DNA from: an uncultured Clostridia bacterium
GTDB taxonomy: Bacteria > Bacillota > Clostridia > TANB77 > CAG-508
Direction of reading: 5' to 3'
Assembly (NCBI GenBank): GCA_944387435.1
Contig: CALXEW010000003.1
Location: forward strand, 79,777 to 127,077
DNA: 47,301 nucleotides
Both the position numbers and the translations under genes were made by a program. Position 1 is the first letter of the stretch, and the number at the start of each line of letters is the position of its first letter. The notes beneath the pieces were generated by a model. It saw only the letters and a list, made by a program, of their open reading frames with translations. It was not told the DNA's origin and did no database searches. Shown piece by piece: positions 33,143 through 39,851 of the stretch.

Positions 33143-34015
33143 TTTTTCAAAACCTTGTCCTACTACTTCCCTTGAATTTGTTATTACTATAAAACTTCTT
33201 GGGTCTATTTTCCTTGCTATCATTTTTATTTTTGCCACATCATTCCTATATGCTGCACACATGAGTACTAGCTTTTCTCTTCCTGTATACATACCTTTTC
33301 CATAAAGACCTGTTGAACCTCTTTCTATCTTTTCTAATATTGCTTTTGCTATCTCCTCATTTTTATCTGAAATTATAATCATTAATTTTGTAAAATCTAT
33401 TCCTTCAAATAAAATGTCTATCATTTTTCCCATTAAATAAATTGCAATTGCAGAATAAAGTCCTATTTCTATTTCTTTAAGGAATATCATATTTAAACTT
33501 ACTATTACAATATCTACAATAACTATAATATTTCCTGCTTGCACAGTTGGCTTATATTTTTTTGCAACATAGCTTACTAAATCACTTCCACCTGTTGATG
33601 AGTTTGCTTTTAGTAAAATCGCTGTTCCTATTCCTAATATAATTCCCCCATATACACAGGCTAAAAATCTATCTTCTGTTAATGGTTCAAATTTATCTAA
33701 TATATCTATAAAAAATGATAATGTAGCTGTTCCTATTACAGATTTTATAAAAAAGTATTTTCCCACCTTTAATATTGATATTAGAAACAACGGAATATTT
33801 ATTAATAATATCATGGTTCCCATTGGTATATTTAATAAATAATAAGTTATAGTTGCAATACCTGCAACTCCTCCTGATGATAATTGATTTGGAAGCAAGA
33901 ACAATGATACACCTAGCGCCATTACAAATGAGCCTAAGATTGTTCCTAATATTTCTAGGATTACTTTTTTTATTTTTCCTTTTCTCTCTTCGCTCTTTTC
34001 ATTTACTAAATCCAT
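33140..34015 (-). CDS. YitT family membrane protein (DUF161/DUF2179)
   Basis: 291-residue integral membrane protein. Six or so hydrophobic helices fill residues 15-200, beginning GSFVMALGVSLFLLPNQLSSGGVAGIAT, the typical YitT opening. The soluble C-terminal DUF2179 domain carries RGSTGLYGKGMYTGREKLVLMCA and DPRSFIVITNSREVVG. The function of the family is not known; transport or sensing roles have been suggested. AAAGGTGAT precedes the ATG. The stop codon TGA is provided by a GGGAC-family repeat that also forms the terminator. Confidence 0.93.
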   Translation of the reverse strand: MDLVNEKSEERKGKIKKVILEILGTILGSFVMALGVSLFLLPNQLSSGGVAGIATITYYLLNIPMGTMILLINIPLFLISILKVGKYFFIKSVIGTATLSFFIDILDKFEPLTEDRFLACVYGGIILGIGTAILLKANSSTGGSDLVSYVAKKYKPTVQAGNIIVIVDIVIVSLNMIFLKEIEIGLYSAIAIYLMGKMIDILFEGIDFTKLMIIISDKNEEIAKAILEKIERGSTGLYGKGMYTGREKLVLMCAAYRNDVAKIKMIARKIDPRSFIVITNSREVVGQGFEK

Positions 34016-34121
34016 AAAAAATCACCTTTATTTTATTATTGGTAAAATATAGGCGATTTATTCTTTTTTCTACTTTCTTTTTACTTTATATTTTCTTTTA
34101 ATATTTCTGATTATGAGTATT

Positions 34122-34152
34122 GCTGTTTTTTGACCCCGTCCCAAAAAACAGC
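34122..34152 (-). repeat. GGGAC palindromic repeat (CTGTTTTTT type), copy 2
   Basis: GCTGTTTTTTG / CAAAAAACAGC arms around a GGGACGGGGT core, 11-bp stem. It overlaps the stop codon of the radical SAM gene by one base and can serve as its terminator. Near-identical to 4191-4220. Confidence 0.8.
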
Positions 34153-35195
34153 TAATCTGTATAAGTTTTAGTTACTTCTATTTTTGATTTTCCTTGTTTT
34201 ACTTTTTTATCTTGCTTTAAAACTAAATCTACATCATATGTATCTTTTAGTTTTAAGACATTTTCTTTTTTATGTCCTATCACATTATTTGCATCAATTG
34301 GGTTTACTGTAACTTCAACTTCTTTTACTTTTACATTCAATTTCTTTATTTTTCCAACTATTGCATCATACCACATTGCAGACTCAACTAATTGTCTTAG
34401 CGCTGGATGGAATGGTCCTGCAACTACTTCGCTTTTTTCATTATTTGGATCTGATATTTCATCTGTTGTTTGAAGTCCTACTCTTATTACATCTATATTT
34501 TTATCTGCAAACATTCTTACTAAATCTTTACAAATTTCTACTGTTTGTACAATTGATAGTGGTTTATATGTACCTTCTTCATAATCTTTTTCTAATTTTG
34601 TATTTTTTATTACTAATGTTGGATAAATTCTTACCATTTTAGGTTTTAGTTTTATTAATTGCTTTGCCGTATTTATTTCATCTAGTCTTGTGCTTTCAGG
34701 TAATCCTACCATCATTTGGTGGCCTAATCTAAATCCATTCCATCTAATCATTTTCGATGCCTTTTTTACATCTGCAAAAGTATGGCCTCTATTTATTCTT
34801 TTTAGTATATAATCATTTGCTGACTGAACACCAAGCTCTATTGTTTTAACACCATATTTTTTAAGCCTCCTTAAAATCGGCTTACTTATAGCGTCAGGTC
34901 TAGTTGAAACTCTAATACTTTCTACATCTCCATTTTTTACATATTGGTAAGCAACTTGTAATAATTCCTCTTGTTTTTCTTCTGGTATTGCTGTAAAACT
35001 TCCTCCGAAAAACGCAATTTCTATTTGTGCATCTTCTTTGTTCATACTTTTTAGGTAATTCTTTATTATTTTATCGGCTTTTTCTTTTGTCATTTCATTT
35101 TTTTGACCACTTATGGATTTTTGATTACAAAATATGCAATCATTTGGGCATCCTAGATGTGGTACAAATATTGGTATTATGTACTGTTTTTTCAT
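34152..35195 (-). CDS. Elp3-like radical SAM protein
   Basis: 347 residues. The radical SAM cluster motif is CPNDCIFC (C16, C20, C23), preceded by IPIFVPHLG. The AFFGGSFTAIP segment and later ELGVQSANDYILKRINRGH are typical of the Elp3/COG1243 branch. This protein lacks the C-terminal acetyltransferase domain of true Elp3, so it is the short bacterial form. Its function is unknown; tRNA modification is plausible by relation to Elp3. It lies 14 bp downstream of rnc, the common clostridial pair that normally continues to smc; here the third partner is missing. The stop codon overlaps a palindromic repeat. Confidence 0.9.
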   Translation of the reverse strand: MKKQYIIPIFVPHLGCPNDCIFCNQKSISGQKNEMTKEKADKIIKNYLKSMNKEDAQIEIAFFGGSFTAIPEEKQEELLQVAYQYVKNGDVESIRVSTRPDAISKPILRRLKKYGVKTIELGVQSANDYILKRINRGHTFADVKKASKMIRWNGFRLGHQMMVGLPESTRLDEINTAKQLIKLKPKMVRIYPTLVIKNTKLEKDYEEGTYKPLSIVQTVEICKDLVRMFADKNIDVIRVGLQTTDEISDPNNEKSEVVAGPFHPALRQLVESAMWYDAIVGKIKKLNVKVKEVEVTVNPIDANNVIGHKKENVLKLKDTYDVDLVLKQDKKVKQGKSKIEVTKTYTD

Positions 35196-35209
35196 AAATT
35201 ACCTCTCTT

Positions 35210-35884
35210 CTAATTTAAATTTTCCAATGCCTTTTTGGCCGCCTGCATTTGTGCTTCTTTCTTACTTTTCCCCTTTCCTTTTGCTAAGAATTTTCCGTTT
35301 ACTTCTACATCTGCTTCAAATGTTTTATCATGGTCTGGTCCACTTTCTCCAATTGTTTTGTATTCTATTTTTACTTCTCCATGTTCTTGAAGCTTTTCTT
35401 GTAATACTGTTTTGTAATCTTTATCTCCTACATGTTTTGTTGCTTCTTCTATTTCAAATTTTAGATTATCTACTATAAATTTTTCTGCTTCTTCTAATCC
35501 ACCATCTATATATATTGCTGCTATAACTGCTTCTACACTATCAGCTAGAATTGCAGGTCTTTCCCTTCCTTCCGTTTTTTGTTCTGATTTTCCTAGGTAT
35601 AAGAAATCACTAAAATTATGCAATTTAGCTACTTTGTATAAACTTTTTTCACAAACTACTGTTGCTCTAACTTTAGTCATTTCTCCCTCTCTTAGGTTTG
35701 TATAATTTCTATAGATATATTTACTCGATAAAAATTCTAGAATACTATCTCCTAAAAATTCTAATTTTTCATTACTTTCTATATTTCTTTCATTTGCATA
35801 TGAGGTATGTCTTAATGCTTGTTTTAATAATTCTTTATTTTTAAATGTATACCCTATATTCTTTTCTAAAATTTCTAAATTCAT
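35210..35884 (-). CDS. rnc: Ribonuclease III
   Basis: 224 residues, the usual length. RNase III cuts double-stranded RNA in rRNA processing and mRNA decay. The signature NEKLEFLGDSILEF (38-51) holds E42 and D46; the second acidic pair is D115 and E118 in LADSVEAVIAA. The double-stranded-RNA-binding domain occupies residues 155-222 and ends GKSKKEAQMQAAKKALENL. AAGGTGAG precedes the ATG, and a promoter (TTGCAA-16-TATAAT) is close by. It is the first gene of an operon with the Elp3-like gene. Confidence 0.97.
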   Translation of the reverse strand: MNLEILEKNIGYTFKNKELLKQALRHTSYANERNIESNEKLEFLGDSILEFLSSKYIYRNYTNLREGEMTKVRATVVCEKSLYKVAKLHNFSDFLYLGKSEQKTEGRERPAILADSVEAVIAAIYIDGGLEEAEKFIVDNLKFEIEEATKHVGDKDYKTVLQEKLQEHGEVKIEYKTIGESGPDHDKTFEADVEVNGKFLAKGKGKSKKEAQMQAAKKALENLN

Positions 35885-35918
35885 CTTTTCTCACCTTCTT
35901 TCTTTTCCTAATATGTAT

Positions 35919-35946
35919 ATTATATACTATTTTAGGAATTTTGCAA
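35919..35946 (-). promoter_or_regulatory. Promoter for rnc/elp3-like
   Basis: Minus strand TTGCAA (35946-35941), 16-bp spacer, TATAAT (35924-35919). It lies within an imperfect palindrome with ends CCTAA and TTAGG. Confidence 0.55.
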
Positions 35947-35991
35947 GTAAATAGCAATTTTTTCTAATATCATATTTTTTATAAAAAGGTG

Positions 35992-36020
35992 TGGACATAA
36001 TTTAATTGTTATTATATAAT
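35992..36020 (+). promoter_or_regulatory. Promoter for the glucosaminidase gene
   Basis: TGGACA (35992-35997), 17-bp spacer, TATAAT (36015-36020); the transcript would begin about 30 bases before the ATG. Confidence 0.7.
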
Positions 36021-36059
36021 AAATGTGTATTATTTTATATTAGGAAAGAGAGTAAAGCT

Positions 36060-37481
36060 ATGTTAGATGATAAAAATTCTTTTAACTATGATAATAGAAA
36101 TTTATCTGATGTTTTTAAAGAGTTACAAGAAATAAGAAATAACCCACAAGCTCAGGCAACATATGCAAAACAACTTAAAAACGCTCAAAAACATAAGCAT
36201 AAAGCTAAAGTTAGCAAAGTAAAGAGAAACTCTAATGTCTTTGCTTCTAATTTCCGTACAAAAGATAGGACAAGCACACCAAAGTCAAATGATTTGAAAT
36301 TATCACATATTTTAACAGGATGTGGAATTTTAGTGGTTTCTATGGCTTTGTTTTTTCCAAAAGACCTTGCTTTTACGGAAAGCTACGCAAGTACAGAGAC
36401 TTCACAAGAAGTAGAAGCTTATGAATTAAACAGACATCGATTAAATATGCAAAGCATTATTTCTGAAAATGCTGGTATGGATAGAGTAAAAGAACAAGCA
36501 ACAGAAGAACGTGATGTTGAATTTGAAACTACATATACTGATAATGCTACTTTACCAAAAGGTGAAGAAGTTGTAACTCAAGAAGGTGTACTTGGAAAGG
36601 ATCAAGTTACAGTTGTAAAGACTTACGAAAATGGTAATTTTGTAGAAGAAACTATCTTAGCAAGAACAAATTTAGTTGCGCCTACACCTAAGTTAATTTC
36701 TCGTGGTACTTCAGAATTCTTAGCAAAACATCAAGTACATATTGGCGATACAATGTATCTTGTTAAAGATGATAAATTAAAATCTGAATCAAGTGACACT
36801 TCTACAGATGTTGCTGAGGTGAAAGAAAGTATAGATATAAAATTATTAGAGCTTCCTAGTGAAGAATGGGCTAAAGTTTCGTTTGATGGAGTTGAAGGAT
36901 ATATTAAAACTTCTAACTTAACTTCCCCTACAACTACACCAAATATCGTGGAGAAAAACAGAATACAAAGAATATTACTTAAAGTTAACATCGGAATGGA
37001 ATTAAATAAATCAAGTGGTTTAACTTTAAATGACTATAAAACAATATTTACAAATCTTCCAAATGACACTAATAAAATTTTTCAAAATAACTATCAAGTA
37101 TTCTATAACATGGAAAAGAAATATAATATAAATGGTATATTCTTAGCTTCAATAGCAATTCATGAAAGTGCTTGGGGCTCTTCAAATATAGCTAAGGACA
37201 AAAATAATTTATTCGGATATGGTGCTTATGATGAAACACCTTACGAATCTTCTATGAGTTTTGATAGTTATGAAGAAGGAATAGAAACTGTTGCAAAATC
37301 TTTAGTTAAGTATTATTTAAATCCTGCAGGTACTAAGATTTATGATGGAGAAACTGCAGAAGGTTGGTATTACAATGGACCTACTGTGGAAGGTGTAAAT
37401 ACTAGATATGCATCAGATGAAGATTGGCACAAAAAAGTATATAGTTATATGGAAATGTTATACAATAGATTAGATTCTTAA
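36060..37481 (+). CDS. Membrane-anchored SH3/glucosaminidase cell-wall hydrolase
   Basis: 473 residues. A charged cytoplasmic N-terminus (1-80) is followed by one membrane helix (about 82-100, LTGCGILVVSMALFF), a type II anchor. An SH3-like wall-binding region follows (about 215-300, with VEGYIKTSNL). The C-terminal glucosaminidase (GH73/LytG-like) domain reads GIFLASIAIHESAWGSSNIA, with the likely catalytic Glu in HESAWGSS, then NNLFGYGAYD and YEEGIETVAKSLVKYYL. It would cut peptidoglycan between N-acetylglucosamine and N-acetylmuramic acid outside the membrane. An in-frame ATG at 36006 lies inside the promoter and is rejected; GAGAG precedes 36060. A second exported-protein gene follows after 41 bp. 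Confidence 0.9.
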   Translation: MLDDKNSFNYDNRNLSDVFKELQEIRNNPQAQATYAKQLKNAQKHKHKAKVSKVKRNSNVFASNFRTKDRTSTPKSNDLKLSHILTGCGILVVSMALFFPKDLAFTESYASTETSQEVEAYELNRHRLNMQSIISENAGMDRVKEQATEERDVEFETTYTDNATLPKGEEVVTQEGVLGKDQVTVVKTYENGNFVEETILARTNLVAPTPKLISRGTSEFLAKHQVHIGDTMYLVKDDKLKSESSDTSTDVAEVKESIDIKLLELPSEEWAKVSFDGVEGYIKTSNLTSPTTTPNIVEKNRIQRILLKVNIGMELNKSSGLTLNDYKTIFTNLPNDTNKIFQNNYQVFYNMEKKYNINGIFLASIAIHESAWGSSNIAKDKNNLFGYGAYDETPYESSMSFDSYEEGIETVAKSLVKYYLNPAGTKIYDGETAEGWYYNGPTVEGVNTRYASDEDWHKKVYSYMEMLYNRLDS

Positions 37482-37522
37482 AAGTATACTTAAAAACAAA
37501 AGAAAGGACGGAATTACAATTC

Positions 37523-38359
37523 ATGAAAAAGTTTAATTTTAAGTTCAAAATAAAAAATGTAAAGTTAGCTTTTGTTATATTAATTATTTTAGCAATTATA
37601 TTATTAATACTTTATTATAATTTTATATTTGCTAATGCTTTTGCAAAAAACAATTTTGCAAATCAAATGGTAGAAATAGCTGAAGAAAACGAAAGTCCAA
37701 TTTTTAGTATACAAAGAATCCTTCTATATAATAGCGCTAATGCAGTTGATAATTCAGAAAATCAATCATTAAGTAATATGTCTATTTCACAATTTACTGA
37801 CATTTCTATCTATATAGACAACAGTCAAACAGTCTCTGATTTAACTGATGAAAATACTGTTAAGGAACTATATATTGATAACATCTCAGTTACATCTAAT
37901 TCTGAAAATGGTACTAAAATATTAAATTACAAAAACCCTTTAAACTTTGGTAAATATCAAGATATTATAAGTCCGGAAAGCGATAGGGTTGATTTTAATA
38001 TAGTAAATACTAATGACGAAAATCAAAACCATAACTATGATGAGCCAACATTTTATACAGATTGTTCAAATCCTATTTCTTTAGGTTATTTAAACAAAGA
38101 TTTGCTAACAAATTATTCAGTTTCAAGCGACTCAAGTTCTGTTTCATTTAACGGAAAAGTTTTACAAGAAGCTGGTGTGAATCTAGAAGATATAAATTAT
38201 ACTTTAAATTTTACTATCCATATTGTGAATAATCTAAATCAAAAATTTGCATATAATATGAAACTTGATGTTAACTTAGATGGAATATATGATGGTTATA
38301 CTTATAGAGGAAAAAATGCCTCTGGAACAGAATATCAATTTTTCAAAGAATTAAATTAA
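37523..38359 (+). CDS. Single-span extracytoplasmic protein, unknown function
   Basis: 278 residues. A basic N-terminus (KKFNFKFKIKNVK) and one hydrophobic helix (about 15-40) give an N-in, C-out topology; the rest is polar, rich in Asn, Ser and Asp, and probably beta-rich. I recognise no family. It sits 41 bp behind the glucosaminidase gene on the same strand without a clear terminator or promoter between, so co-transcription is likely and a role at the cell wall is plausible. GGACGG precedes the ATG at a rather long distance. A GC-rich terminator follows. Confidence 0.8.
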   Translation: MKKFNFKFKIKNVKLAFVILIILAIILLILYYNFIFANAFAKNNFANQMVEIAEENESPIFSIQRILLYNSANAVDNSENQSLSNMSISQFTDISIYIDNSQTVSDLTDENTVKELYIDNISVTSNSENGTKILNYKNPLNFGKYQDIISPESDRVDFNIVNTNDENQNHNYDEPTFYTDCSNPISLGYLNKDLLTNYSVSSDSSSVSFNGKVLQEAGVNLEDINYTLNFTIHIVNNLNQKFAYNMKLDVNLDGIYDGYTYRGKNASGTEYQFFKELN

Positions 38360-38369
38360 TATAACAAGC

Positions 38370-38393
38370 AAGCCCCTGGTGACCCAGGGGCTT
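38370..38393. terminator. GC-rich terminator shared by convergent genes
   Basis: AAGCCCCTGG (38370-38379) / CCAGGGGCTT (38384-38393), a perfect 10-bp stem with a 4-nt loop. Its G+C content is far above that of other terminators here and may belong to the GC-richer insert at 38401-39285. Confidence 0.75.
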
Positions 38394-38400
38394 TGTGGTA

Positions 38401-39201
38401 TCAAGCAATCGGAATGAAAAGAGCTACTTGAAGACCTATATAAGGTCTTTTTATATACCTGTGGGTTTCTTGTCTCCATGCCAATGGATTTTGACTTCCA
38501 TCCTTCTTCAAGGTAGCACCACGAACTGCAGGCTTTATTACCGTCCCTTTAGTAGACTTTTCCTGTGTCCACACAGCTACATTTCCAAATCCCAAAATAT
38601 CATAGGAATAGAAAGTACGGTAGTCTCTTGGAGGTATTTGTTCTGCAATTTCTTGAACAGTCATCCTTTTTGATTCAATGAACCATTCAAGAATAGAATC
38701 GTATTCTGCTCCATAAAGCAAATGACTGCTAAGGCCATTACTTGTCTCAAAAGAAGTTGCCAACTCCATAGCACGTTCAAAATTAACCATCGTCCAAGGC
38801 TGCCTGCCAGGAATAGAAACTGGTTTTAAATATTCTGACCTTGAAATTGGCCAAGTAGAATAGAAACCTCCATATTCTCTAATGCTTTGAAGTTGATTCC
38901 AAAGAGGATTCATCGTCCCACAAATTGGCTCCTCGCCCAGTTCATCCGGATCATCAGGGTAACGTGGCCGTCTTCCAAATTTTTCATTGTATTTCTTGCC
39001 ATCAAGAGTTCCATTACTCTTCAAGCTTCCAACAGGAACAAACTGAAGTAAACTTCCATCTTTAATTCTCTCAATCCTAAAGCCGTTCTTCCAATCTGTC
39101 CCCTCCACATGGCGATATCCTTCCGGCACCACCGGATTCGTAAATCTTTTAGAATAGCGCCCATCGTCATCCTTTACCACAATGTTTTTCCGGAAAGACA
39201 T
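38401..39201 (-). CDS. FGE/C-type-lectin-like protein without a pilin leader, GC-richer
   Basis: 266 residues from ATG 39201 (AAAGGAGA six bases upstream; an earlier ATG at 39285 falls in the promoter). The fold signs match the FGE-like halves of the pilin proteins: NPVVPEGYRHVEGTDW, DGSLLQFVPVGSL, YGGFYSTWPISRSEY, LLYGAEYDSILEWF, NVAVWTQEKSTKGT and a C-terminal IGLQVALFI. There is no signal peptide or membrane helix, so the protein appears cytoplasmic. Its base composition is markedly richer in G+C than its surroundings, with codons such as CCG, GTG and GCC, which points to transfer. It carries its own promoter and terminator. Function unknown; related domains bind ligands or are targets of diversity-generating retroelements. 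Confidence 0.8.
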   Translation of the reverse strand: MSFRKNIVVKDDDGRYSKRFTNPVVPEGYRHVEGTDWKNGFRIERIKDGSLLQFVPVGSLKSNGTLDGKKYNEKFGRRPRYPDDPDELGEEPICGTMNPLWNQLQSIREYGGFYSTWPISRSEYLKPVSIPGRQPWTMVNFERAMELATSFETSNGLSSHLLYGAEYDSILEWFIESKRMTVQEIAEQIPPRDYRTFYSYDILGFGNVAVWTQEKSTKGTVIKPAVRGATLKKDGSQNPLAWRQETHRYIKRPYIGLQVALFIPIA

Positions 39202-39256
39202 AATATCTCCTTTCATATTCTCCGGAATACTGCCATAGCAAATTGCTATATTCTTT

Positions 39257-39285
39257 ATTTTACCATATTTTCTAACTTTTTTCAA
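39257..39285 (-). promoter_or_regulatory. Promoter for the GC-richer FGE-like gene
   Basis: Minus strand TTGAAA (39285-39280), 17-bp spacer, TAAAAT (39262-39257). Confidence 0.6.
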
Positions 39286-39422
39286 ACATATAAGTTATTC
39301 AACAAATACATTTTAATTATTTCCTATGCTTTACATTATACAACATCTTTAAGCAAAAATAACCGAATATGTAAAATCTCATTACTCACTATGCTAATTT
39401 TTATAGATTTACACATATTGGA

Positions 39423-39563
39423 ATGGAAATAATAAACTTAATAGAAATTGCTGATATGGGAGACCAATTTATAAAGTTAGAAAAAGCTCTTAATTCTGAA
39501 TACACTATGGTAATAGAAAACAAACGAACATGTAAAATTTTATTTATAAATATTGTTTTGTAA
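39423..39563 (+). CDS. Possible 46-residue small protein in an otherwise empty interval
   Basis: MEIINLIEIADMGDQFIKL opens an uninterrupted short frame that ends just before a terminator hairpin. The ribosome site (TTGGA) is weak and I recognise no family, so it may be a fragment of a lost gene. The rest of 39286-39570 shows nothing I can support. Confidence 0.25.
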   Translation: MEIINLIEIADMGDQFIKLEKALNSEYTMVIENKRTCKILFINIVL

Positions 39564-39570
39564 TATAAAA

Positions 39571-39607
39571 AATCTTGTAACCTTTTATTTAGCTAAGTTA
39601 CAAGATT
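39571..39607. terminator. Terminator after the tRNA pair (bidirectional)
   Basis: AATCTTGTAAC (39571-39581) / GTTACAAGATT (39597-39607), perfect 11-bp stem with T runs on either strand. On the minus strand it ends the tRNA-Gly/tRNA-Cys transcript. Confidence 0.8.
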
Positions 39608-39614
39608 TTTTTAT

Positions 39615-39688
39615 TGGAGGCGAGTGTGGGAGTCGAACCCACCATCAGAGTTTTGCAGACTCGTGCCTTACCGCTTGGCTAACTCGCC
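39615..39688 (-). tRNA. tRNA-Cys (anticodon GCA)
   Basis: 74 nt including an encoded CCA end. Acceptor GGCGAG... pairs with ...CTCGCC. The D-loop has AGCCAAGCGGTAAGGC, the anticodon GCA lies at 39656-39654, and the T-loop carries GGTTCGACTCC. All four arms pair normally. Confidence 0.96.
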
Positions 39689-39690
39689 AT

Positions 39691-39764
39691 TGGAGCAGGT
39701 AGTGGGAATTGAACCCGCAACTAAACCTTGGCAAGGTTTTATTTTACCATTAAACTATACCTGC
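39691..39764 (-). tRNA. tRNA-Gly (anticodon GCC)
   Basis: 74 nt with encoded CCA. Acceptor GCAGGTA pairs with TACCTGC, the anticodon GCC is at 39732-39730, and the T-arm is GCGGGTTCAATTCCCAC-like. Two bases separate it from tRNA-Cys, so both come from one precursor. Confidence 0.96.
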
Positions 39765-39804
39765 ATTTTCTTTAGTCCTTATATATTATGCAAAGACTTT
39801 TAAA

Positions 39805-39851
39805 ATGATACCAAAAATACACCATATTGTCAAGTATTATGGTGTATTTTT
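39805..39851 (-). promoter_or_regulatory. tRNA promoter nested in the topA terminator
   Basis: Hairpin AAAAATACACCATA (39813-39826) / TATGGTGTATTTTT (39838-39851) forms the terminator of topA and overlaps its last codons. The loop carries TTGACA (39833-39828), and with a 17-bp spacer through the second arm TATCAT follows at 39810-39805. That would be the promoter of tRNA-Gly/tRNA-Cys. Confidence 0.65.

Noticed and set aside
39286..39422. Further gene between the FGE-like gene and the tRNAs
   Set aside because: The open stretches lack a start with a ribosome site and show no recognisable protein.
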